Of a DNA stretch of 11,623 nt, positions 1 to 6,402 are shown piece by piece. The notes under the pieces are model-generated. The model saw only the letters and a program-made list of their open reading frames with translations, was not told the DNA's origin and did no database searches. Each line of letters opens with the position of its first letter. Position 1 is the first letter of the stretch. Both the position numbers and the translations under genes were made by a program. The DNA is from Planctomycetaceae bacterium (lineage in GTDB: Bacteria; Planctomycetota; Planctomycetia; Pirellulales; Thermoguttaceae): assembly GCA_031267635.1 (NCBI GenBank), contig JAIRYX010000454.1, forward strand, positions 1-11,623. The letters are read 5' to 3'.

Positions 1-3
1 CAA

Positions 4-114
4 TAGACCTTTTCTCTAACCCTATCAATAGAGCGAACACTATTCAAAAACAGTTATTTTTGTATTTACCTGTTTTATCTAAACGACCTGATATGAAGTT
101 AGAGAAAAGGTCTA
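4..114. repeat. 111-bp element bounded by a perfect 17-bp inverted repeat
   Basis: Positions 4-20 (TAGACCTTTTCTCTAAC) are the exact reverse complement of 98-114. The 77-bp interior has two further pairings: AATAG at 28-32 with CTATT at 41-45, and AAAACAG at 47-53 with CTGTTTT at 70-76. As RNA it could form a closing stem with two internal hairpins; as DNA it resembles the terminal repeats of a very small mobile element. There is no T-run after either arm, so it is not a standard intrinsic terminator. Target-site duplications cannot be judged because only three bases precede the left arm. Confidence 0.7.
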
Positions 115-191
115 ATATAGCTATTTCCCAAAATGCTCAAAAAATGGATAAAATGGTCTGGAAGTATAACGCAAAAATTGTTATATATATA

Positions 192-239
192 AGAAATAGG
201 CAGAAAGGATGCTTTCAATCACCTACCCAACCTATTTCT
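192..239. repeat. 9-bp inverted repeat with a nested small hairpin
   Basis: AGAAATAGG at 192-200 is the exact reverse complement of CCTATTTCT at 231-239. Inside the 30-nt loop, GAAAG (203-207) can pair with CTTTC (212-216) across a four-base loop. No T-run follows. It may be a structured RNA element or operator; its function is not known. Confidence 0.4.
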
Positions 240-270
240 GTCTTCGTGCAATAAAAATCTTCGAGGCAGT

Positions 271-308
271 TTTTTAGAAACAACTCAAATTTTTAGCAAC
301 AACTCAAA
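271..308. repeat. Two-copy 19-bp tandem repeat upstream of the first gene
   Basis: Two abutting units, 271-289 and 290-308, share the pattern TTTTTAG-(A/C)-AACAACTCAAA and differ only at the one bracketed base. The 19-bp period is close to two helical turns, so both copies would face the same side of the DNA. They lie 40-78 bp upstream of the start at 349. A possible -10 hexamer TAAAAT lies at 318-323 with no recognisable -35 hexamer 17 bp before it, because that position falls inside the second repeat. This arrangement is typical of an activator-dependent promoter; that role is inference. Confidence 0.6.
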
Positions 309-333
309 AATTACCCCTAAAATTTAATTCTGT

Positions 334-340
334 AAAGGAG
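334..340 (+). promoter_or_regulatory. Shine-Dalgarno site fixing the GTG start at 349
   Basis: AAAGGAG ends eight bases before the GTG codon at 349-351, ideal spacing. It supports the GTG start, and the N-terminal signal peptide that follows agrees. Confidence 0.75.
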
Positions 341-348
341 AATACTCT

Positions 349-2313
349 GTGTTAAGAAAACGATTTATCGTATTGTGTTCGGTGTTGTTGATGATTTCAT
401 GCCGTTTTGCGGCAGCTCAAGTGTCTCCCGATACGTTATTTCCGGGAACGACGCAGGGGTATTTTTCCGTCACGAGCATTGATGCACTCAAACAGCAATG
501 GCAAAACACACGGTTAGGCGAGTTGCTGAAAGATCCGTTAATGAAGCCGGTCGGAGAAGAACTTCAAAAGCAGGTCGAAGCCAATTGGGTTAACCGTATC
601 GGATTGTCGCTGGACGATCTCAAGTCTCTCCCGACTGGTTCGGTTAGCGGCGGTTTGATTGCCGTGCCGGGGAAAACGCCCGGTTTCGCGTTGGTTGTCG
701 GCGTCAATGGACGTAACACGGAAACGTTGGATTTCCTGCAACGGATTGGTCAAAAACTGACGGAACAAAATGTTACAAAAGCCACATCGCCGGTTGACGG
801 AGCATCTAAAGTCATAAAAACGTTTTTTACTTTTCCTAAAACGGAAAAAAATCCCAAAGGCGGAATTGCCATTTATTTGGTCACGCAAGATATGCTTGTT
901 ATCACCGATCAACATCATTTGGCGGATTTATTTGTCGCACGTTTGAACGGCGATCATTCGTCGCCGCTGAAAGAAAAACCGGCTTACAAGTCTATTACGG
1001 AACGTGTTTCGCAAAATTCAAAATTTAATACAGCAACGCCGCTTTTCAAGTGGTATATCGAACCATTGGAATTTGCCGCAGCAATTCGCACGTTGACCGA
1101 AGAAGAAAAAACATCGGTCAAAAAATCGCCCGGACAAGTGGACGCTTACGAATTGTTAGCCGCTCACGGTTTCAAAGAAATTCAAGGCGCGGGCGGTATT
1201 CTTGATCTGGCGGCAGAAAATTGTCAATTAGCGTTCCGCACAATGTTTTACGCACCCAAACCGCACACCGGCGCGGCAATAAAGATGTTGAGTTTCCAAA
1301 ACAGCGGTAATTTCGCGCTGCCGGAATGGTTGCCAAACGATGCGGCACGTTTTACGATTTTACACATCAATCCGCAGGAAATTTTTGAGAATATCGGTCC
1401 GCTTTTCGACGATGTTGTAGATGAGCCCGGCGTGTGGGAACAAGTGCTTCAGGCATTCAAAGAAGATAAATATCGACAGCAAATTGATATTCAAAAAGAA
1501 TTGATTTCTCTTCTCGGTGAGCGGCTGGTGTTGACAACACATTTTCAGAAACCGATTTCAACCGATAGTTCGCGTTTTATTGCCGCGTTGGAATTGAAAC
1601 CGGGAAAAGAAGCGGACGCCAGAGCCGCACTCGACAAATTATTGAGCAGCGAACAAGACGCAAAAAAAATCGAACGGAATGGTTTGATTTTCTGGCAATC
1701 GAAACCGGAAAATGAAAAAGCCGCCCCCACGTCTCCTGCTACGAAACGATCAGCTTCGATTGTTCCCGGCAGTAGCCGCGCAGCAGTAACCAGAACCCCG
1801 CGAGGTAGAACGCCTACCGTTAAAGATTCGGAAAACAAAGAATCCGGAAAAATCGCTCGCGAGTTGTTTTTTGATAAAGGAGCGTTGACTGTCGCGCAAG
1901 ATTGTATTTTTATTAGTAATAATATAGACGATCTCACGGCGATACTTGATCCGTCGCACACAGAAGCAACCGTCGATAAATCCGAAATTTACGCGGCTCA
2001 TATGAAATTGCTGGCGGAACTGGACTCTGGAAAAGAAGAACATTTTATGCAAATTTTCGCACATTCCGGCGATTTGGTCGAGCCAACCTATGAATTGATT
2101 CGTCAAGGGAAAATGCCTGAATCACAAACGATTCTCGGAGCGGTGATTCGCGCATTGATGGCGTCGCCGGAAAATACAGCGTCTCAAAAACGTGTTTTCG
2201 ACCGTACTTTGTTGCCGGAATTTGAAAAGATTCGTCAATATTTCGGAACAACCGGAGTCGTTGGAGCGGTGGAAGAAGGCGGCTGGCTCATCGAAGGCGT
2301 ACAACTTCCGTAA
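349..2313 (+). CDS. Exported protein of unknown function, DUF3352-like
   Basis: This 654-aa protein starts at a GTG with a strong AAAGGAG ribosome binding site. Residues 1-23 form a signal peptide: basic MLRKR, hydrophobic core, then FAAA with likely cleavage before Q24. A Cys at 18 is not in a good lipobox, so signal peptidase I processing is more likely. After cleavage the protein begins with the pattern 'GYFSVTSIDALKQQWQNTRL' (37-56), followed by LKDPLMKP, which resembles a family of exported planctomycete proteins and DUF3352-type proteins. I infer this from memory of such sequences, not from a search. No catalytic motif is visible. Residues about 452-502 are rich in Pro, Ser, Thr, Arg and Lys and probably disordered, splitting the protein into a large N-terminal part and a smaller C-terminal part. 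It probably resides in the periplasm. The next gene follows after 17 bp on the same strand, so the two are likely co-transcribed. Confidence 0.8.
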   Translation: MLRKRFIVLCSVLLMISCRFAAAQVSPDTLFPGTTQGYFSVTSIDALKQQWQNTRLGELLKDPLMKPVGEELQKQVEANWVNRIGLSLDDLKSLPTGSVSGGLIAVPGKTPGFALVVGVNGRNTETLDFLQRIGQKLTEQNVTKATSPVDGASKVIKTFFTFPKTEKNPKGGIAIYLVTQDMLVITDQHHLADLFVARLNGDHSSPLKEKPAYKSITERVSQNSKFNTATPLFKWYIEPLEFAAAIRTLTEEEKTSVKKSPGQVDAYELLAAHGFKEIQGAGGILDLAAENCQLAFRTMFYAPKPHTGAAIKMLSFQNSGNFALPEWLPNDAARFTILHINPQEIFENIGPLFDDVVDEPGVWEQVLQAFKEDKYRQQIDIQKELISLLGERLVLTTHFQKPISTDSSRFIAALELKPGKEADARAALDKLLSSEQDAKKIERNGLIFWQSKPENEKAAPTSPATKRSASIVPGSSRAAVTRTPRGRTPTVKDSENKESGKIARELFFDKGALTVAQDCIFISNNIDDLTAILDPSHTEATVDKSEIYAAHMKLLAELDSGKEEHFMQIFAHSGDLVEPTYELIRQGKMPESQTILGAVIRALMASPENTASQKRVFDRTLLPEFEKIRQYFGTTGVVGAVEEGGWLIEGVQLP

Positions 2314-2330
2314 TGTAAGAATAACACAAA

Positions 2331-2828
2331 ATGATCAATTTTGATATTCCACGATGTTCCCGAATGTGTGCCTCTACTCACCGTGAACTAAAATCCGGCG
2401 AGTGGTTTTATTCGGTACTTTTTGAAGACAAGAAAGGAACCATCAAACGTCTTGATTATTCGCAGGATGGTTGGGAAGGTGTGCCGTCGAATGAAAATGT
2501 CGAGATTATCGGTTATTGGAAATCGCAAATGGCGGGGCAAAATGAGAACAAAATCAAACTTGCCCCCAATGATATTTTGCTGAATTTATTTGACCAAATC
2601 GGCGATCAATTAGACAAGCAGGAAATGCGTTACGTCTTGGCATTACTTTTGATTCGACGGCGCATTTTGCGGCTCGAAAAAGAAGAAAACGCCGAGAATG
2701 GACACAAAAATATGATTCTTTATTGTCCCAAACGCGAAACGAATTATTGGGTTCCCATCGCCCATCCCGGCGACAAGCAAATCGAAGAAATGCAAAATAC
2801 GTTGATTTCGCTGCTCTATGCAGGATAG
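2331..2828 (+). CDS. Conserved-type hypothetical protein with N-terminal CxxxC
   Basis: A 165-aa cytoplasmic protein with ATG start and a weak upstream TAAGA as its only possible ribosome binding site; it sits 17 bp behind the exported-protein gene, suggesting translational or transcriptional coupling. The N-terminus has Cys9 and Cys13 followed by RELKSGEWFYSVL (18-30), then an acidic/Trp segment (LDYSQDGWEG, 41-50) and GYW at 61-63. The middle (about 79-118, APNDILLNLFD through RRRILRLEKEE) is predicted helical and strongly charged at its end. The third conserved-looking element is LYCPKRE (130-136). Cys9, Cys13, Cys132 and His17 could form a metal site, but this is conjecture. The pattern reads like a small protein family I associate with planctomycetes; its function is not known to me. 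There is no signal peptide and no membrane segment. Confidence 0.8.
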   Translation: MINFDIPRCSRMCASTHRELKSGEWFYSVLFEDKKGTIKRLDYSQDGWEGVPSNENVEIIGYWKSQMAGQNENKIKLAPNDILLNLFDQIGDQLDKQEMRYVLALLLIRRRILRLEKEENAENGHKNMILYCPKRETNYWVPIAHPGDKQIEEMQNTLISLLYAG

Positions 2829-2854
2829 ATTGTTTTTCGTTCGGTGTGATTATA

Positions 2855-3039
2855 TCTGCACTTTCCAAAAATTAACAATAGTTGATATGTGGAATTTAAG
2901 CCGTTTGAAATTGACCTCTATCTTTTTTACGTTTTCTGCTTTTGGGGCAAAAACGCATTTAATTTACCGTAGTTTTGATAAAATAATTTAAATAAGACAT
3001 TTGGCAAAATACTTTTAGTAGATTTTGGGAAAGTGTAGA
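2855..3039. repeat. Possible MITE-like element with imperfect terminal inverted repeats
   Basis: The left arm TCTGCACTTTCCAAAA (2855-2870) and the reverse complement of the right arm, TCTACACTTTCCCAAAA (from 3023-3039), match except for one substitution and one extra C. The roughly 150-bp interior is AT-rich and non-coding. Size, lack of coding and outward-facing similar ends fit a miniature inverted-repeat element or the ends of a decayed insertion sequence, but no target duplication was recognised. Confidence 0.35.
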
Positions 3040-3166
3040 TTATTATGTCAAGGTAGTGCAAAGTCACGAAATTGAGCCATTTTTTGTCGTGTCAATAAAA
3101 CAGTGCGTGAAAAATTGGCAGACAAATGATTTGAATATGCCGCGTTACTTCAAAGTAAAATTCTCC

Positions 3167-3195
3167 TTGCTATGTGCTTCAAAACAAAGTAAAAT
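3167..3195 (+). promoter_or_regulatory. Candidate sigma-70-type promoter of the Rpn-like gene
   Basis: TTGCTA (3167-3172) and TAAAAT (3190-3195) are separated by exactly 17 bp. Transcription would begin near 3202 and give a leader of about 55 nt. The -10 lies in the second copy of the 11-bp direct repeat CAAAGTAAAAT. Hexamer matches are partial, and planctomycete promoters are poorly known, so this is tentative. Confidence 0.3.
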
Positions 3196-3256
3196 AATAA
3201 GGAGCATAGATTTCTGAAACGAATATTTATCAAGAACGTTGCGAAGGTTGTTTTTC

Positions 3257-4264
3257 GTGAAAAAGACACAATCTCCAAACAATCCACATGACAAATTCTA
3301 CCGCGCGACAGTCGGGAATCCGGTTTATGCGTCGGATTTTTTACTGAATTACGCTGATCCGGTTATTGCTGAAAATGTCGACTTAGAACATTTGAAAATA
3401 GCTCCGACGCATCAAATAAGCGAAGGACTCAAGGAAGTTATTGCGGATGTTTCATTTATTTCCCGCTTACGGAACGAACAGGAAACGTCCGAAGTGCTGA
3501 TGTTCCTTGAGCATAAATCAAAACCAAGCCGATTTGTTCCGCTTCAATTAGCGGCGCAAATCATTTTGACCTTGTATTCTGACCATACCGCATCGGGATA
3601 TTTGGAAACGCACGATCCGCCGTTGCCTTTGGCGGTTTTGGTGTATAATGGTAAAGAACAACTCAACGACAATATGTTCTTTCAGGATATTTTTCGCTAT
3701 ATTCCCAAGCGTTTGATTCCGTTAGTCATGCAATTTACGATTGTGGTTGTCAATCTTCAATTGTACGCTTACGGTCATTTGCCGGGCAATTCGGCAACGC
3801 AGGCAATTGTCGAAAGCATGAAACGCGCGACCGATGGAACACTCTTGACGCATTTATCTAACGTGTTGATACACGTCCGTGACGCAAATTTCGGCAGAGA
3901 ACAAACGTTAGATTTGCTTAAAAACATTACTCAATATTGCAATTGGGTTTCCAAAAATCATTTTACGTCGCATCAAATCCATGATTCAGTAGAAAAAGTT
4001 TTTTCAGGACAAGAAGGTATTGAAATGGCAACAATTATAGAAAAAAGTCTTACACAAGAAGGCATCGAAAAAGGTATTGAAAAAGGTATCGAAAAAGGAC
4101 GGCTTGATTCTTTATTGCGAATATTAACCAAGCGTTTTTGTGACGTACCAACAACACTTGTTGAAAAATTACATAGAATTAAAGACCTTGACCGTCTTGC
4201 TCGATTGGTTGATACATCGCTTGATTGCAAATCGCTTGACGAATTTGAACAAGCGTTGAAATAG
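3257..4264 (+). CDS. Rpn family recombination-promoting nuclease / PDDEXK transposase-like protein
   Basis: A 335-aa protein of the Rpn/transposase_31 group (PD-(D/E)XK nuclease fold). The N-terminus, NNPHDKFYRATVGNPVYASDFL (8-29), matches the family's usual opening. The nuclease core shows ADVSF with Asp64, then EHK (Glu85, Lys87) in 'VLMFLEHKSK', and Gln97 in the following helix (QLAAQI), consistent with an intact active site. The C-terminal part contains a three-times repeated GIEK unit (about 269-280) leading into a helical segment, RLDSLLRILTKRF, also common in this family. I chose the GTG at 3257 because GAAGG (3243-3247) precedes it by nine bases and the protein then begins right at the family start; a TTG at 3239 would add six residues. 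Family members such as E. coli RpnA act as DNA endonucleases that increase RecA-independent recombination; true transposition has not been the general finding. It stands alone, converging with the next gene. Palindromes lie on both sides. Confidence 0.88.
   Translation: MKKTQSPNNPHDKFYRATVGNPVYASDFLLNYADPVIAENVDLEHLKIAPTHQISEGLKEVIADVSFISRLRNEQETSEVLMFLEHKSKPSRFVPLQLAAQIILTLYSDHTASGYLETHDPPLPLAVLVYNGKEQLNDNMFFQDIFRYIPKRLIPLVMQFTIVVVNLQLYAYGHLPGNSATQAIVESMKRATDGTLLTHLSNVLIHVRDANFGREQTLDLLKNITQYCNWVSKNHFTSHQIHDSVEKVFSGQEGIEMATIIEKSLTQEGIEKGIEKGIEKGRLDSLLRILTKRFCDVPTTLVEKLHRIKDLDRLARLVDTSLDCKSLDEFEQALK
4061..4096 (+). repeat. 12-bp in-frame triplet repeat coding for (GIEK)3
   Basis: Three consecutive 12-bp units, GGCATCGAAAAA, GGTATTGAAAAA and GGTATCGAAAAA, encode Gly-Ile-Glu-Lys each. 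Because the unit is a multiple of three, gain or loss of copies would keep the frame and only alter the length of a charged helical linker between nuclease core and C-terminal domain. Confidence 0.85.
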
Positions 4265-4296
4265 AGCGTCTGATATTCTTATATATTTGAAATTTC

Positions 4297-4353
4297 GTAA
4301 CTATTCAGTCGCTCAAAGCCAAATAACTCCACACTGGTCAACTGAATAGTTAC
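4297..4353. repeat. Perfect 13-bp inverted repeat in the convergent gap
   Basis: GTAACTATTCAGT (4297-4309) is the exact reverse complement of ACTGAATAGTTAC (4341-4353), with a 31-nt loop. It lies 32 bp past the stop of the Rpn-like gene and 50 bp past the stop of the opposing adenylate-forming enzyme gene, so it could slow transcription from both sides. Neither arm is followed by a T-run, so it may equally be a repetitive extragenic palindrome or a miniature mobile element. Confidence 0.6.
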
Positions 4354-4355
4354 AG

Positions 4356-4392
4356 TATTGCATAAATCGCGCCCTCCCCAAAATATGCAATA
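4356..4392. repeat. Second palindrome of the convergent gap (9-bp arms)
   Basis: TATTGCATA (4356-4364) pairs perfectly with TATGCAATA (4384-4392) around a 19-nt loop. It starts three bases after the previous palindrome and lies 11 bp beyond the stop codon of the minus-strand gene, a position expected for a terminator or mRNA 3' end-protecting hairpin, although no T-run is seen. Confidence 0.4.
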
Positions 4393-4403
4393 AGCAGCTA
4401 TTC

Positions 4404-5789
4404 CTATTCACTAGCAAATTTATAAGCAACAGCTTTAGAAATCGAAAAGAGGTTTTTCCCAGATGCTGTTTTAGGAATTTCGTCAACAAACTCGAATGCA
4501 ACTTTTGTCCCTGTGCCAAGATAAATTGCCGATTTTTCCCGAATGAATTTGAGATCATCCTCTGCAATCGGCTGATTTTTTCCAGACGCAATACGATAAA
4601 TAACTTCGCCCCGACGTTCCTGATAAATTTGAATTTGTTTCAGCGTAGAACGTTTTGCCACGACCAGCGCTGTCAGCGATGCACCGGAACATAATGAACC
4701 GTTGTCTGCTACGAGAAAATCGGTAACACGTCCAGTCAGCGTTTTAAGCATCGGCAATCCGCGACCGCAAGAACATGGTGTTTCCGACCAAATCGCCATG
4801 TCGCCGATGCGGTATCGGATAAACGGCATCGGAAAATTGAGCAAGTCGGTTACAACAATTTCACCTGTTTCGCCCGCTTTAGCATGACGACCATCAACGA
4901 CCAATTCCAAATACAAACCTTCCGCCATGACATGCAACCCTTTGTGATGGTCACATTCGCTGGCAATCACCGACGTTTCCCGTGAACCATAACGATTGAA
5001 AACACGGCAGCCAAACACATTTTCGACCAACTCGCGATTTTCCGGCGTCAACATTTCGGCGGACGAAATGATAGAATACGGATTGTAAGCGGGAATATTT
5101 CTCTCTTTTAAAACCTGCGCAAAAACCGTTAAGGCGTTAGCGTATCCGAGAATGGATTTTGGGCGGTATTTTTTCAGCGTTTCATTAAATTCGAGAATGT
5201 CTGTTTCGTTGAACGTTGATGTGTTCAACATTATTTGGCGGTCGAAAAAAAAGTTATGTAATTTATTCAAAAATCTTGCCGGCGGATGAAAATCACGGCT
5301 TGCGCCCCAAAGTGCGGCGGATTTGCTACAAATACCCCAACCAGCCCAACGATTATGGCGATAAGCCGCAGCTTCACGAGAAATTAAACGGTCAAGACAG
5401 GAATAGAATTTCACCGGAGTTCCTGTCGATCCACCCGTTTGATTGGGAAGCAAATCCTCTTTTGCCCAATTCGTTGCTATCAAGTCGTCGAGATGAGCTT
5501 GCACCTGCCGTTTTTCGAGAATTGGCAAACGGAGTAAATCGTCTTCGGATTGGATGTCTGCCGGAATTACCCCTGCCGCGTCAAAACTTTTGCGGTAATA
5601 AGGGATATTGTCATAGGCGTGTTGCAGAATGGTTTTAAGCCGTTGCCAGCTTAATTCTTTGATTTCTTCCGATGAAAGAAATTGCGATTTTTCAAATTCT
5701 TTCAAATACTCGAACAATTTACCTTTTCTCAAACGGTAAATGTCCATCGGAAAAAGAGCATTTTGCAAGAACGCTTCGTAAAAAGACAT
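4404..5789 (-). CDS. Phenylacetate-CoA ligase/CapK-type adenylate-forming enzyme
   Basis: A 461-aa member of the PaaK/CapK branch (COG1541) of the acyl-adenylate-forming superfamily; it would activate a carboxylic acid with ATP. The ATP-binding loop TGGSTGTP lies at 118-125, the adenine-binding motif as YGSRETS at 267-273, the ribose-binding region as PFIRYRIGD with Asp330, the hinge region near GRVTDFL (353-359), and the C-terminal lysine motif IPKTASGKN with Lys445. Length and motif order fit an intact enzyme. There is also CSCGRG (339-344), a Cys pair usual in this group. Relatives often sit in polysaccharide or cell-envelope clusters, but no such neighbours are seen, so the substrate cannot be named. 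I chose the ATG at 5789; a TTG at 5804 would add MCITF. Neither has a clear ribosome binding site. The gene starts 24 bp after the 3' end of tRNA-Pro on the same strand, suggesting read-through transcription. Confidence 0.88.
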   Translation of the reverse strand: MSFYEAFLQNALFPMDIYRLRKGKLFEYLKEFEKSQFLSSEEIKELSWQRLKTILQHAYDNIPYYRKSFDAAGVIPADIQSEDDLLRLPILEKRQVQAHLDDLIATNWAKEDLLPNQTGGSTGTPVKFYSCLDRLISREAAAYRHNRWAGWGICSKSAALWGASRDFHPPARFLNKLHNFFFDRQIMLNTSTFNETDILEFNETLKKYRPKSILGYANALTVFAQVLKERNIPAYNPYSIISSAEMLTPENRELVENVFGCRVFNRYGSRETSVIASECDHHKGLHVMAEGLYLELVVDGRHAKAGETGEIVVTDLLNFPMPFIRYRIGDMAIWSETPCSCGRGLPMLKTLTGRVTDFLVADNGSLCSGASLTALVVAKRSTLKQIQIYQERRGEVIYRIASGKNQPIAEDDLKFIREKSAIYLGTGTKVAFEFVDEIPKTASGKNLFSISKAVAYKFASE

Positions 5790-5813
5790 AAATGTAATAC
5801 ACAAAGAAAGAAA

Positions 5814-5889
5814 TCGGGGCGAGAGGATTCGAACCTCCGGCCTCCTGCTCCCAAAGCAGGCGCTCTAAACCAGGCTGAGCTACGCCCCG
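5814..5889 (-). tRNA. tRNA-Pro (anticodon UGG)
   Basis: The reverse strand folds into a complete 76-nt cloverleaf. The acceptor stem CGGGGCG pairs with CGCCCCG; the D arm is GCTC/GAGC; the anticodon stem CCTGC/GCAGG encloses loop TTTGGGA with anticodon TGG at 5853-5851; the T arm is GGAGG-TTCGAAT-CCTCT with one G-U pair. The C1-G72 pair and discriminator A73 agree with bacterial tRNA-Pro. CCA is not encoded: TTT follows in the DNA. The variable loop is the short class I type. Confidence 0.97.
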
Positions 5890-5968
5890 AAAATCTATAC
5901 GATTATTCAAAATTAAAACACTAACGCCGCCGCAACGCGATCAATCGCCAGTAACAGATAAAGAAAGT

Positions 5969-5996
5969 ATAATACACGTTTTTGGCAAACTTGCAA
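5969..5996 (-). promoter_or_regulatory. Candidate promoter of tRNA-Pro (and the gene behind it)
   Basis: On the minus strand TTGCAA (5996-5991) and TATTAT (5974-5969) are separated by 16 bp. An overlapping TATACT (5971-5966) gives a 19-bp spacer instead. Transcription would begin near 5962 and leave a roughly 70-nt leader for the tRNA precursor. It is the best promoter-like match in the 126-bp gap, but the assignment is tentative. Confidence 0.3.
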
Positions 5997-6015
5997 TCAT
6001 AGGGTAAAAATTTTT

Positions 6016-6288
6016 TCAATCTTCTATCACTCCTAAATGCCGTTCAATTTCATTTTTTTGGCTATTTGACCACAGAATGCTTTTTTTATTCTCTTTTTTC
6101 GGTATTGGAGCAATTGTGTCGGAATTACGATATTTACTCAACATTTCCGCATCGTCATCTTTGATAGAAACCGATATTTTTTCCGGTTTTTGTTCTTTTT
6201 TCTTCCACCATAACAAATTTTGACAGCCAAAGTTGGAAAAAATCAATAAAATGATTATTGATAAATTTATGTTTCGTTTGAGACTCAT
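6016..6288 (-). CDS. Small membrane-anchored protein, possible lipoprotein
   Basis: A 90-aa protein with a short basic N-terminus (MSLKRN), a hydrophobic stretch at about 8-20 (NLSIIILLIFSNF) and then GC at 21-22, suggesting either a lipoprotein with Cys22 as the lipidated residue or an uncleaved anchor. The lipobox is poor (N-F-G-C), so lipidation is uncertain. The mature part is hydrophilic, rich in Lys, Glu and Ser after QNLLWWKKKEQ, with no domain I recognise. An ATG nine codons upstream (6315) is in frame, but the ATG at 6288 has a perfect GGGAGG eight bases ahead, so I chose it. It is divergent from the lipid kinase gene, 258 bp away, and its stop is 126 bp from the tRNA-Pro on the same strand. 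Function unknown. Confidence 0.7.
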   Translation of the reverse strand: MSLKRNINLSIIILLIFSNFGCQNLLWWKKKEQKPEKISVSIKDDDAEMLSKYRNSDTIAPIPKKENKKSILWSNSQKNEIERHLGVIED

Positions 6289-6296
6289 GAATTGTA

Positions 6297-6302
6297 CCTC
6301 CC
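6297..6302 (-). promoter_or_regulatory. Strong Shine-Dalgarno site fixing the start at 6288
   Basis: On the minus strand GGGAGG lies eight bases upstream of the ATG at 6288. This is the best ribosome binding site in the window and rejects the longer reading from 6315. Confidence 0.8.
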
Positions 6303-6402
6303 TGCATTTCCGCAAATCATGTCAAAAAAGCCAGCGAATGTCAATGCGATTTTTCAAGCAAATATCAAAAAAAGAGAAAAAAACCGGCAGATGCAAAAAA
6401 AT

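Larger units (their letters stand above)
1..348. other. Non-coding, inverted-repeat-rich region upstream of the first operon
   Basis: No convincing gene is seen here. A 64-codon open frame from 60 to 254 runs across two hairpins, has no ribosome binding site and no recognisable protein character. The region is AT-rich and contains three ordered structures: a perfect 17-bp inverted repeat (4-20 with 98-114), a 9-bp inverted repeat (192-200 with 231-239) and a 19-bp tandem duplication (271-308). It ends with the ribosome binding site of the gene starting at 349. It may be the trailer of a gene lying left of the window plus the regulatory region of the operon on the right. Confidence 0.6.
2829..3256. 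other. Non-coding gap with inverted-repeat pair and candidate promoter
   Basis: No open frame of credible length or composition is present. The AT-rich interval has an imperfect inverted-repeat pair (2855-2870 with 3023-3039), an 11-bp direct repeat CAAAGTAAAAT (3151-3161 and 3185-3195) and a candidate promoter for the downstream nuclease gene. AAGGAG at 3199-3204 looks like a strong ribosome binding site but no usable start codon follows at a proper distance: the reading frame just after it closes at once with TGA. Confidence 0.55.

Noticed and set aside
60..254. 64-codon open frame on the + strand
   Set aside because: It crosses two inverted repeats, has no ribosome binding site and its product has no recognisable character.
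2554..2868. 104-codon minus-strand frame
   Set aside because: Antisense to the 165-aa gene, no start signal and no domain character.
3199..3204. Strong AAGGAG as a ribosome binding site of a longer Rpn-like start
   Set aside because: No ATG, GTG or TTG follows at suitable distance and the in-frame path is closed by TGA after three codons; GAAGG at 3243 fits the GTG at 3257.
3257..4264. Active transposon based on the transposase-like family name
   Set aside because: No matching terminal inverted repeats or target duplication flank this gene; the two nearby palindromes are unlike each other. Rpn proteins are better described as recombination-promoting nucleases.
5216..5638. 140-codon + strand frame
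   Set aside because: Antisense shadow of the CapK/PaaK-type gene, which shows full motif order on the other strand.
5682..5924. 80-codon + strand frame
   Set aside because: It runs through the antisense of the tRNA-Pro; the segment GREDSNLRPPAPKAG is the usual false translation of a tRNA gene's complement.
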